Source: Collinsella aerofaciens | GTDB lineage: Bacteria; Actinomycetota; Coriobacteriia; Coriobacteriales; Coriobacteriaceae | NCBI RefSeq assembly: GCF_028207065.1 | Contig: NZ_JAQLFP010000008.1 | Location: 8,935 to 72,934 of the forward strand | Reading direction: 5' to 3' | DNA length: 64,000 bases | Shown: positions 32,973 to 40,011 of the stretch, in pieces | Numbering within the stretch: position 1 is the stretch's first letter | How the letters are laid out: each line of letters begins with the position of its first letter | Notes under the pieces: generated by a model | The model's database searches: none | The model's input: the letters and a program-made list of their open reading frames with translations, nothing else | What the model was told of the DNA's origin: nothing | Position numbers and translations under genes: made by a program

Positions 32973-33367
32973 TGCGCGCCCCTGTCGTAGATGCCCTGCG
33001 CCTCGGTTAGCGTGGAGGCGGCGAAAACGGCTGGGCCCACGATGGCCTCCCACGTGCCCACCAGGTCCACGGAGTCCACCGGCGTGCGGCGGAAGCTCAC
33101 GGCGGCCAGCATGGAGGGGCGCTGCAGCACCATGTAGCGGGACAGCACGCTCCACAGGTTGTGGTCACGCTTGAACTCGCTGGCCTCGCTCACGGTCATG
33201 CCGTTCTGGCACGCCAGGGTGTACACGTTGTCGCGCTGGATGACGTGGCCCTCCAGCATCAGGCGGTAGCAGATGCGGCGCAGCTTCGCCCATGTATCGG
33301 GGTTCGAGGCAACCCAGCCGCACGCCTTGGCCACGAGGGTCTGGGCCTTGGCGTCTACCTCGGCCAT
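32969..33367 (-). CDS. Phage protein, unknown function
   Basis: 132 residues from the ATG at 33367, with GGGGG upstream. Mixed helical protein (VAKACGWVASNPDTWAKLRR, NGMTVSEASEFKRDHNLWSV, RYMVLQRPSMLAAVSFRRTP). An HTH-like element is possible but not certain. It is coupled to the RusA-like gene. Confidence 0.65.
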   Translation of the reverse strand: MAEVDAKAQTLVAKACGWVASNPDTWAKLRRICYRLMLEGHVIQRDNVYTLACQNGMTVSEASEFKRDHNLWSVLSRYMVLQRPSMLAAVSFRRTPVDSVDLVGTWEAIVGPAVFAASTLTEAQGIYDRGAQ

Positions 33368-33555
33368 ACTGTTGCCCCCAGCGCCCATGTGGCGGCGATG
33401 CACGCGCAGACGAACAGGGCGGCGAAAACGGCCTGCAGCCTCTCGCGGCGCTGCTCGGGTGTTACACTGGTCTCGGTTCGGAAGTGAACCGTTGCGGTGC
33501 GCGTCTTTCGCTTGCCGGCTGCGACGCGCACCCTCTTTCCCTTGATCTTTTCCAT
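33355..33555 (-). CDS. Small basic membrane peptide (possible)
   Basis: 66 residues from an ATG at 33555. A strongly basic N-terminus (KIKGKRVRVAAGKRKTR) precedes one hydrophobic helix (LQAVFAALFVCACIAATWAL). It overlaps the 61-codon frame at 33462-33647 by 94 bp, so one of the two may not be translated. Its stop overlaps the start of the next gene, which favours translation. Confidence 0.45.
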   Translation of the reverse strand: MEKIKGKRVRVAAGKRKTRTATVHFRTETSVTPEQRRERLQAVFAALFVCACIAATWALGATVWPR

Positions 33556-33647
33556 TCCTGGAACTTCCTCTCGTTCTCTGGGTCCTTGTAGAACTCGCGC
33601 ATCATGGCGGCGCACTCGTCGCACATGGCGCGCTGTATCGGGGTCAT
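33462..33647 (-). CDS. Small protein, unknown function (possible)
   Basis: 61 residues from an ATG at 33647 overlapping the previous stop (ATGA). The first 35 residues (MTPIQRAMCDECAAMMREFY, then KDPENERKFQEWKR) look like an ordinary small phage protein with a CxxC. The last 25 are low-complexity and basic and overlap the next frame, so the end may be less conserved. Confidence 0.45.
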   Translation of the reverse strand: MTPIQRAMCDECAAMMREFYKDPENERKFQEWKRSRERGCASQPASERRAPQRFTSEPRPV

Positions 33648-33888
33648 TCGCCCGCGACGCCCGGCAGAAGCAGCGGGGCGTCCTCGTAGGCGACCTCACC
33701 GGTGTCCCTATCCACGAACATCACCTCCTGGTCGTCGTACACGTGGATGTTGAGCATCTGCCCCGTGAACTCCACCAGCTTGGGGATGAAGTCACGGAAC
33801 TTCGGGTCCAGCTCAAACTGCAGCACGCACTTGCCGCTCTTCACGTTGAGGGCGGTGAACCCCCCCGTACGGTCACCTCGTTCAGCAT
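33644..33888 (-). pseudogene. Frameshifted small phage gene (run of seven G)
   Basis: The ATG at 33888 (AAGGAG upstream) reads MLNEVTVRGG and then leaves frame at a run of seven G on the coding strand (33860-33866). With one more G it would continue FTALNVKSGKCVLQFELDP to the stop at 33644, making about 81 residues. The C-terminal part looks like a normal phage protein (KLVEFTGQMLNIHVYDDQEV). Cause may be a sequencing error, a mutation, or a slippage-controlled phase switch. Confidence 0.7.
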
Positions 33889-33891
33889 GGC

Positions 33892-34230
33892 CTACTCCTT
33901 CTCGTCGTACGCGGTGTCGCGCGCGATGGTCTTGAAATCGGTGCTCCAGCCCTTGCCGTTCACGCTGAACTGCACGGAGCTGTAGACGTTGAACTGCATG
34001 CCGCCGAGCTCGAACCAGGTCGTGCTCGCCTCCAGAAGCTCGATGCCGCTCGTCTGGAAGCCCCACACGGCCGTGATGCGGCGCTTGAGGCTGTCGTGCG
34101 TCTCCTCCATGCAGCCGTTCTCGGCGGGCTTGAAGTCGATGGCCACGTGGTCGCGGCGGTTGATGATGGCGTCCAGCATGTCGGTCACGAGGTTGGTCAT
34201 GCTGTCGGGTTGGTGGCTTGCGTTTGCCAT
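33892..34230 (-). CDS. First gene of the early operon, unknown function
   Basis: 112 residues. MANASHQPDSMTNLVTDMLD is followed by INRRDHVAIDFKPAENGCME and a beta-rich half (TTWFELGGMQFNVYSSVQFS). AAAGGAGAGG precedes the ATG. It is the first leftward gene after the HTH gene and the operator at 34254-34270. No family was recognised. Confidence 0.65.
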   Translation of the reverse strand: MANASHQPDSMTNLVTDMLDAIINRRDHVAIDFKPAENGCMEETHDSLKRRITAVWGFQTSGIELLEASTTWFELGGMQFNVYSSVQFSVNGKGWSTDFKTIARDTAYDEKE

Positions 34231-34247
34231 GGTGCCTCTCCTTTGCG

Positions 34248-34487
34248 TTAGTAATTCGGTTTAACTGAATCATCAGGACAAAAAAATAGAGCTATCCCGT
34301 CGTAAAGCAATTTCTTGCCTACAGGCGTGAGAACTCCTTTAAGTTTGAGGAGCTCATTTACTCGAAAATCGGTAGGATGAAGCTCTCTCTGCTGGTAGGT
34401 AGCTCGCGAAATATTGCATGCGTTTGCCGCGTCTTCAACCGAAACGTTAGACGCCCGACGTGCTGCCGCGAACATGTTCTCCTCCAT
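34248..34487 (-). CDS. Small HTH protein (Cro-like or excisionase-like)
   Basis: 79 residues from the ATG at 34487, with GAAAGGAGG upstream. SVEDAANACNISRATYQQRE (about residues 18-37) is a helix-turn-helix of the XRE/Cro kind. It is divergent from the repressor gene, as Cro genes are, and its gene is AT-rich like the first part of the repressor gene. Its 3' end contains the palindromic operator. Confidence 0.75.
   Translation of the reverse strand: MEENMFAAARRASNVSVEDAANACNISRATYQQRELHPTDFRVNELLKLKGVLTPVGKKLLYDGIALFFCPDDSVKPNY
34254..34270. promoter_or_regulatory. Operator-like palindrome O1
   Basis: ATTCGGTTTAACTGAAT is an imperfect 17-bp palindrome overlapping the 3' end of the Cro-like gene and 24 bp before the first early gene. 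Related sequences occur at 34523-34539 and 34544-34560, in the divergent promoter region. Confidence 0.7.
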
Positions 34488-34510
34488 GGCACCTCCTTTC
34501 TTGTGATTCC

Positions 34511-34576
34511 AGAATACCAAACATTCGGTTAAACGCAACAAGTTTTTTGGAAAACTGAATAGGCATATTGTAAAAT
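34511..34576. promoter_or_regulatory. Divergent lysis-lysogeny promoters with operators O2 and O3
   Basis: Leftward promoter: TTGCGT (complement of 34533-34538), 16-bp spacer, TATTCT (34511-34516). Rightward repressor promoter: TTGGAA (34547-34552), 18-bp spacer, TAAAAT (34571-34576). O2 (ATTCGGTTAAACGCAAC, 34523-34539) overlaps the leftward spacer and -35. O3 (TTTTTGGAAAACTGAAT, 34544-34560) overlaps the rightward -35. Together with O1 they suggest a small Cro/repressor switch. Confidence 0.7.
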
Positions 34577-34603
34577 TTCGTTTATCACGAGAAGGAGGGT
34601 TGT

Positions 34604-35260
34604 ATGGGTGTTCCGGAGAACATTGATGCGTTACTAGTTAAATTTGACATAACGCAGGAAACGCTCGCCCGTATTGCAGGCGTTGCGCCTTCCTCTGTTT
34701 CTGGCTGGCGTAACGGTGCAGTTCCTCGTATGTCAGCCATTACTAAGATTTGTGATGCTCTTGGCGTTACACGCGACGACATAATGTCGGACCAGTTCGG
34801 TCTTGCTGCCCGAGAACATGGGCATATCCCTGCGGGGGCCATGCCTGTAGTACCAAGCAGTGCCACTGTTCCATTGCTTACGTTGGGACGCGTGCATGCC
34901 GGGAGTCTTACCGATGAAGAAGAAATAGAGCATCGTGTCGAGGTCCCTGTGTCTATATGTGCAGCGCACCCGCGCGCGTTCGCTTTGGAGGTCGAGGGGA
35001 ACTGCATGGACCGGGTGATACCCGAGGGCAGCCACGTGCTGGTCGACCCCGACCGCCAGCCCGCCAACGGCTCCATAGCCGTGGTGGAGACCGAGGACTA
35101 CCGAGCCGTCATGCGCCGCTGGTACAAGGGCAGCACCAAGCTGATGCTGTCGGCGGATAGTTTCGAGGATTACGAGGACATGATTTTCGGCATGGACGAC
35201 GGCCCCGTGCGCGTGATCGGCACAGTGGTGTGGTTCCAAGCTTCCAACGAGATGGAGTAG
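34604..35260 (+). CDS. Phage repressor, S24 fold with replaced catalytic residues
   Basis: 218 residues with GAAGGAGGG upstream of the ATG. Residues 7-60 form an XRE-type HTH (TQETLARIAGVAPSSVSGWR). A linker holds the possible self-cleavage pair Ala99-Gly100 in GRVHAGS, as in LexA/CI. The S24 domain begins near 120. The nucleophile position reads GNCM (Cys134) where LexA/CI have Ser, and the general-base lysine position reads AVMRR (Met170), 36 residues on, close to LexA's 37. Self-cleavage as in LexA is therefore unlikely. Base composition is AT-rich in the HTH half and GC-rich in the S24 half, a sign of recombination. Confidence 0.85.
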   Translation: MGVPENIDALLVKFDITQETLARIAGVAPSSVSGWRNGAVPRMSAITKICDALGVTRDDIMSDQFGLAAREHGHIPAGAMPVVPSSATVPLLTLGRVHAGSLTDEEEIEHRVEVPVSICAAHPRAFALEVEGNCMDRVIPEGSHVLVDPDRQPANGSIAVVETEDYRAVMRRWYKGSTKLMLSADSFEDYEDMIFGMDDGPVRVIGTVVWFQASNEME

Positions 35261-35262
35261 CC

Positions 35263-35991
35263 ATGGGCCTGTTTGATTTCCTGCATGCGTCGAAAGCGGC
35301 GCGAGATGAAAAGCGCGCCATGCGCGAGTTCGCAGAGGAGAAGCGCAAGGCGGAAGAAAAGCGCCGCGCAGAAGAAGAAACCCAGCGCGCCGAGGAGGCT
35401 CGCATCCTGCGCGAGCACGAGGTGCCGCCCGCGATGGTCTGCCCGGACTATGACCTGGGGCCGTTCCCGTTCGGCAACAAGCCGTACCTGTGCCATACGG
35501 TGGTCAAGTACGAGCGCGAGACCGGCCAGGTGTTCGCCGGCGAACGCTACTATTACGGCGATGCGGACGCGGTTGCGGCCGTGAAGGCGGATGTGGCGAA
35601 GCTGGAGCGCATGCTCACGCCCGCCGCCACTGGCGTGCCCTCGCTGCCGAACCTTCGTACGAACTTCGCGCGGGTTGAGGCGGTTGATTCGGTGGTGGAG
35701 TTCCCCGAAAACCGCGTGCAGCTGCAACTCCAGCCGTTGACGAAGACGGGGAAGAACGCCAAGTACCCGGTGGAGGTCTTCTTCAACTCGTACGGCAAGA
35801 ACGACAACGGCTCGCACGGCACCGTGTCGTACCTTCGCGACGGGGCGATGGGGAAGGCCGTTATCCATTACTGGCGCAACCATGTGTACTATGGCGCGTA
35901 TTTCAAGATTATCGACGGCGCTATAGCCTTGAACGTGCTGAATTACAGGGGAGCGCCGAACGATGACCTCGTAGAGCTGTACAGGGCGTAG
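35263..35991 (+). CDS. Lysogeny-module protein of unknown function
   Basis: 242 residues from the ATG at 35263, 2 bp after the repressor stop. Residues 10-60 form a charged coiled coil (REFAEEKRKAEEKRRAEEE). The rest has YDLGPFPFGNKPYLCHTVVK, ERYYYGDADAVAAVKADVAK and FNSYGKNDNGSHGTVSYLRD. It is cotranscribed with repressor and integrase and therefore is probably expressed in the lysogen. Superinfection exclusion or phage defence is possible, but no known domain supports either. Confidence 0.6.
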   Translation: MGLFDFLHASKAARDEKRAMREFAEEKRKAEEKRRAEEETQRAEEARILREHEVPPAMVCPDYDLGPFPFGNKPYLCHTVVKYERETGQVFAGERYYYGDADAVAAVKADVAKLERMLTPAATGVPSLPNLRTNFARVEAVDSVVEFPENRVQLQLQPLTKTGKNAKYPVEVFFNSYGKNDNGSHGTVSYLRDGAMGKAVIHYWRNHVYYGAYFKIIDGAIALNVLNYRGAPNDDLVELYRA

Positions 35992-35993
35992 CC

Positions 35994-37508
35994 ATGGGCG
36001 GACGTGCGGCGATATACGCCCGCTTCTCTAGCCACAACCAGCGCGGCGAGTCCATCGAGATACAGGTGGAGAAGTCCCGCGCCTACTGCGCGGAGAACGA
36101 CCTGCGCGTGGTGGCCACGTACTGCGACTTCGCGCAGACGGGCACCAACACCGACCGCGCCGAGTTCCAGCGCATGATGGCCGACGCCAAGCGCGGGCTG
36201 TTCGACTTCGTGGTCATATATAAAGTCACCCGAATCATGCGCAACCGCGACGAGATGGCCCTGGCGCGCATCATGCTGCGCCGCTGCCATGTCGAGATAC
36301 TGTACGCGGGCGAGGACATTTCGGACGGCTCGGCGGGCGTGCTGCAGCTGGGCATGCTTGAGGTCTTGGCGGAGTACGAGAGCGCGCTCGACGGCGAGCG
36401 CATACGCGACGGCATACAGAAGAACGCCGAGCGGTGCCTGGCCAACGGCTGCGTGCGCTACGGCTGGGACATAGCGGACGGGCGCTACGTGGTGAACGAG
36501 GAGGAGGCAGCCGCCATCCGCCTGGGCGTGCGCATGGTTCTTTCCGGCAAGTCGGTGGCCGACGTGGTGCGCGCCTGGGAGCCCTACCGCACCAAGAAGG
36601 GCGGCAAGTGGCGCTTCCAGACGGTGCGCCGCATACTGATGCGGCGGGAGAACGGCGGGGAGTACCGCTACGCGGGCGTGGTCGTGCCCGGCGGCATGCC
36701 CGCCATCGTTTCCATGGAGGACGAGGAGAGGGTGATACGGATGCTGGAGGACTCGCACAGGCCCCGCGCCAAGACCGACGCGTGGGACTTCCCACTCACG
36801 GGCAAGCTCTACGACGGGCGAGACGGCGGGCTGATGACCGGCACCAGCGGCACGGGCAAGTCGGGCAGGCCCTATCACTACTACCGCTGCCGCAGCTGCG
36901 GGCGCACCGTGCGCCGCGACGCAATCGAGAAGCGCGTGGCCGACGCCGTGCGCGAGGCCCTGGGCAGCGCCGACAGCCGCGAGCGCATCGCGAGCATGCT
37001 GGTCGAGGCGGAGGAGCAGCGCGACGGCGAGAGGCCCTTGAGCGAGACGATAAAGGGCGAGCTGGCCAAGATCGAGACAGCCTTCTCGAACATATGGGCG
37101 GCCATCGAGTCGGGCATGGCCCCGCCGGGCGGCAAGGAGCGCATAGACGCGCTGAAGCAGCGGCAGGCGCTCCTCAAGGACGAGCTGCGCACGGCCGAGG
37201 CCCTTGAGGCCGCCCGCCTTGACTACGACCGCGCGCTGTTCTGGCTTGAGGGCATGGCCGCCGCCGAGGTGGACGACGCGCAGCTCCTGCGCACGTTCGT
37301 GGCGCGCGTGGTGCTGGGCGGCCCCGACGATGACGACGGCCTGCGCGTGGCGTTCACGTTTGACGATTCTGCCGGCTTGGGCGATAATCCGTCGCTGCCT
37401 GGCGCTATAGGTCCAGGTGGCGAGGTGTTCGACCGAATGAACGCCAGCTCCACCAATAGTTACAAGCAGGTAGAGAAGTGTCTCTACCTGCTTTTTTATT
37501 ACATATAG
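35994..37508 (+). CDS. int: Large serine recombinase (phage integrase)
   Basis: 504 residues. The N-terminal resolvase domain has AAIYARFSSHNQRGESIEIQ with catalytic Ser12 or Ser13 (about residue 11-14), and the following VIYKVTRIMRNRDEMALARI. A recombinase domain (VRYGWDIADGRYVVNEEEAA, QTVRRILMRRENGG) and a zinc ribbon with CRSCGRTVRRD (about residue 300) come next. A coiled coil near 340-420 resembles that of phage integrases, which controls directionality. The last roughly 18 codons (after AGCTCCACCAA) are host DNA downstream of the insertion site, so in the free phage the C-terminus differs. Cotranscribed with the repressor, it inserts the phage at tmRNA. Confidence 0.93.
   Translation: MGGRAAIYARFSSHNQRGESIEIQVEKSRAYCAENDLRVVATYCDFAQTGTNTDRAEFQRMMADAKRGLFDFVVIYKVTRIMRNRDEMALARIMLRRCHVEILYAGEDISDGSAGVLQLGMLEVLAEYESALDGERIRDGIQKNAERCLANGCVRYGWDIADGRYVVNEEEAAAIRLGVRMVLSGKSVADVVRAWEPYRTKKGGKWRFQTVRRILMRRENGGEYRYAGVVVPGGMPAIVSMEDEERVIRMLEDSHRPRAKTDAWDFPLTGKLYDGRDGGLMTGTSGTGKSGRPYHYYRCRSCGRTVRRDAIEKRVADAVREALGSADSRERIASMLVEAEEQRDGERPLSETIKGELAKIETAFSNIWAAIESGMAPPGGKERIDALKQRQALLKDELRTAEALEAARLDYDRALFWLEGMAAAEVDDAQLLRTFVARVVLGGPDDDDGLRVAFTFDDSAGLGDNPSLPGAIGPGGEVFDRMNASSTNSYKQVEKCLYLLFYYI
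37448..37456 (+). other. attR core inside integrase gene
   Basis: CTCCACCAA, identical to 647-655, is read in frame as part of the codons for Ser, Thr and Asn in the integrase. Sequence right of it belongs to the host ssrA downstream region and begins with TAGTTACAAGCAGG. Confidence 0.8.
37464..37497 (+). terminator. ssrA: Former ssrA terminator, now behind integrase
   Basis: AAGCAGGTAGAG (37464-37475) pairs with CTCTACCTGCTT (37482-37493) and is followed by TTTTAT. It lies 8 bp right of the attR core, where the terminator of an uninterrupted tmRNA gene would be. It now overlaps the last codons of the integrase gene, which it probably terminates. Confidence 0.8.
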
Positions 37509-37509
37509 A

Positions 37510-37558
37510 TACCGCGGAGAATCGAACTCTGTGCAGGGCGCGGGCGTAAAGAAAACGC
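37510..37558. repeat. 49-bp direct repeat, copy 1 (tmRNA/tRNA-like tail)
   Basis: Begins TACCGCGGAGAATCGAACTC and ends GTAAAGAAAACGC. The identical 49 bases recur at 37721-37769. The complement contains GAGTTCGATTCTCCGCG, the same 17 bases as the T-arm/acceptor part of tmRNA (629-645), in opposite orientation. The region 37509-38010 (about 500 bp) holds no convincing gene, only these repeats and the palindromic tandem repeats. Confidence 0.85.
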
Positions 37559-37720
37559 GTGAGCGTTTTTAGCCCGCGGGCGAGGACGCCGGCAGGCGGC
37601 CGAAGCCGGTGCGGATTTGCGAAGCAAATACGCGGATTCTCCGCGCAATGCCCCAATCCCATATAGATGCGATGCCGATTGAGCTCCGGCTGTCCATGCC
37701 CCGCTTCAACGCAAGCCCCG

Positions 37721-37769
37721 TACCGCGGAGAATCGAACTCTGTGCAGGGCGCGGGCGTAAAGAAAACGC
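37721..37769. repeat. 49-bp direct repeat, copy 2
   Basis: Identical to 37510-37558. The 162 bp between the copies is GC-rich and contains an inverted fragment of the same T-arm type (GATTCTCCGCGC at about 37635). An old excision/insertion scar or duplicated tRNA end is possible. Confidence 0.85.
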
Positions 37770-37785
37770 CTTGGCAACGCAGGCC

Positions 37786-37932
37786 GGGACATACTTTCCC
37801 AATGGTAGCCCAGGCGGAAAGCGTGTCCCGGAATCCGCGCTCAGACTGGGACGTAGTTTCCGGATGGCGCCTCAAGCGGAAAGCGCATCCCGTAATCCCG
37901 CCTCAAACTGGGACGCACTTTCCGCTGCACCT
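37786..37932. repeat. 62-bp palindromic tandem repeats (REP-like)
   Basis: GGGAC followed by an imperfect TTTCC occurs at 37786, 37848 and 37910, a constant spacing of 62 bp. Each unit has GGGAnnnnnTTTCC near its start and GGAAAnnnnnTCCC further on, so it can fold into a hairpin. The pattern resembles REP/BIME intergenic elements. No coding frame explains it. Confidence 0.8.
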
Positions 37933-38010
37933 GCCGCCTCGAAAAACCTGCGCGCCCTCCATTCCAAAACTGGGTAGAAGAAAGCCAAAACGCAATCACA
38001 GGAGGTCAAC

Positions 38011-38889
38011 ATGACTGCAGAAGATAAGGCAAAGAACGCCGGCAAGGTCGCGCTCGTTTTGGAGGGCGGCAGCTTCCGCGGGCAATTTACCGCAGGCGTA
38101 CTCGACGTTCTCATGGAGGCCGGCGTCGAGATTCCGGCGGTATATGGCGTATCGGCCGGCGCCCTCAACGGCGTGAACTACAAGTCGCACCAGATCGGCC
38201 GTGCCAACCGCATCAACCTGGCTTTCTGCAACGACAACCGCTTCATGGGCGCCGCATCGTTTGCGTCCACGGGCTCCATCGTGGGTTACGACTTTATCTT
38301 CAACGATGTCCAGGACCGCCTGGACCCCTTTGACAACGAGACGTTCGACGCGAGCCCCATCGAGATGTACGCCGTCGCGACGGACATGCTCTTTGGAACC
38401 GCCACGTACCTCCCGGTCAAAAGCGCCGTACTTGACCTCGACGCCGTGCGCGCCTCGACCTCGTTGCCGCTGGTGACGCCGCCGGTCGAGATCGATGGGC
38501 ACAAATACGTCGACGGCGGCGTAGCCGATTCGGTCCCCGTCGAGCACGTGCTGGAGGAGGCGGGCTTCGATCGCGCGGTTGTCATTGTCACGCAGGACCG
38601 CTCGTACGAGAAAAAGCCCTACGAGTTTATGCCCGCCGCACGCGCTCGCTATGCCGACTACCCCTACCTGCTCGAGGCTATCGAGACGCGCCACGACCGC
38701 TATAACATCCAGCGCATGCATCTATGGAAGTATGAGCGTGAGGGCCGCGCGCTGGTCGTTGCTCCGCAAAAGCCGGTCGAGGTCGGTCACGTTGAGCATG
38801 ATCCGGCAAAGCTCCTCGACCTGTATATTCAGGGCCGCCAGGAGGCAAAGCGCCTACTGAGTGATATCGAGGCATTTGTCGAGCGCTAG
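38011..38889 (+). CDS. Patatin-like phospholipase
   Basis: 292 residues with an AGGAGG ribosome site. The oxyanion motif GGSFRG (about residue 19), the nucleophile elbow GVSAGA (GxSxG, about 47-51) and the catalytic Asp in VDGGVADSVPV (DGG, about 169-172) are intact. This is the RssA/patatin family, which hydrolyses acyl groups of lipids. The soluble protein has no signal peptide. It is the first complete host gene after the prophage and lies in front of the ribosomal protein operon. Confidence 0.92.
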   Translation: MTAEDKAKNAGKVALVLEGGSFRGQFTAGVLDVLMEAGVEIPAVYGVSAGALNGVNYKSHQIGRANRINLAFCNDNRFMGAASFASTGSIVGYDFIFNDVQDRLDPFDNETFDASPIEMYAVATDMLFGTATYLPVKSAVLDLDAVRASTSLPLVTPPVEIDGHKYVDGGVADSVPVEHVLEEAGFDRAVVIVTQDRSYEKKPYEFMPAARARYADYPYLLEAIETRHDRYNIQRMHLWKYEREGRALVVAPQKPVEVGHVEHDPAKLLDLYIQGRQEAKRLLSDIEAFVER

Positions 38890-38952
38890 TGTCGCGACGT
38901 CATGACCCATGGATGACATGTGCAGAAACTCTGGTCGGAGCCAAAATACCTG

Positions 38953-38980
38953 TTGACTCGTACGGTGAGCGGGGTAATAT
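38953..38980 (+). promoter_or_regulatory. Promoter of rplM-rpsI
   Basis: TTGACT (38953-38958) and TAATAT (38975-38980) with a 16-bp spacer, about 66 bp before the GTG of rplM. The leader (38987-39046) is short and shows no obvious classic L13-leader structure. Confidence 0.8.
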
Positions 38981-39046
38981 GGACGGGTTACTTGCAGAGC
39001 CCCGTGAATCTCTGTAACAACACGTACTGTACATGGAGGAGTCTAA

Positions 39047-39490
39047 GTGATTTCGAAATCGACTCACTACGCCAAGCAGGGCGAGGTCCAGCGCAACTGG
39101 GTTCTCGTCGACGCCGATGGTGCTGTCCTGGGCCGTCTTGCCACCCAGATCGCAATGATCCTGCGCGGTAAGAACAAGCCCCAGTTCACGCCCAACAGCG
39201 ACTGCGGCGACTTCGTTGTCGTCATCAACGCCGATAAGGTCCAGCTTACCGGTAACAAGGCCGACACGAAGACCTATTATCGCCACAGCGGCTACAACGG
39301 CGGCCTCAAGGCTGAGAGCTTCCGCCAGGCTATGGAGAAGCACCCGGAGAAGGTTATCGAGCGCGCCGTTCGCGGTATGCTGCCCAAGACCACCCTCGGC
39401 CGTGCCCAGATGACCAAGCTTAAGGTCTACGCTGGTGCCGAGCATCCGCACGCTGCCCAGAACCCCACGAAGATTGAGCTGGAGGCTTAA
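39047..39490 (+). CDS. rplM: 50S ribosomal protein L13
   Basis: 147 residues. The GTG start follows [46 protein letters not shown] and [10 protein letters not shown] with [20 protein letters not shown] are the standard L13 blocks. It is an early assembly protein of the large subunit and is coupled to rpsI (2-bp gap). Confidence 0.98.
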   Translation: MISKSTHYAKQGEVQRNWVLVDADGAVLGRLATQIAMILRGKNKPQFTPNSDCGDFVVVINADKVQLTGNKADTKTYYRHSGYNGGLKAESFRQAMEKHPEKVIERAVRGMLPKTTLGRAQMTKLKVYAGAEHPHAAQNPTKIELEA

Positions 39491-39492
39491 AG

Positions 39493-39888
<396 letters not shown>

Positions 39889-39918
39889 GGTTTTATCTCC
39901 TTTCGAGATACAATGTAC

Positions 39919-39965
39919 AAGCGGGGCCTGCCGATTCCTCGGCGGGTCCCGCTTTTCTTTTTCGA
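39919..39965 (+). terminator. Terminator of rplM-rpsI
   Basis: AGCGGGGCCTGCCGA pairs with TCGGCGGGTCCCGCT around TTCC, followed by TTTCTTTTT. Confidence 0.92.
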
Positions 39966-40011
39966 CTAGGGTGGGCGGTTGCATATCGCCTGCTAGGGAA
40001 GGAGCGATCCT

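Larger units (their letters stand above)
655..37447. mobile_element. Complete siphovirus-type prophage carrying a DGR
   Basis: About 36.8 kb lie between the two att cores. The order from the right is integrase, unknown gene, repressor and divergent HTH gene, early/replication genes, small zinc-ribbon genes, adenine methyltransferase, small and large terminase, portal, minor head, scaffold, capsid, connectors, tail genes, tape measure, Dit, tail protein, baseplate protein, DGR target, Avd, TR, reverse transcriptase, holin-like genes and amidase. All modules needed for a virion are present. Only one short early gene has a visible frameshift, so the prophage looks intact. Nearly all genes except the immunity-integration module are on the minus strand with many 1-4 bp overlaps. 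Confidence 0.93.

Noticed and set aside
37510-37769. The 49-bp direct repeats as the prophage attR/attL
   Set aside because: Neither copy occurs at the left prophage end. The 9-bp CTCCACCAA core, followed on the right by a plausible ssrA terminator, explains both junctions better.
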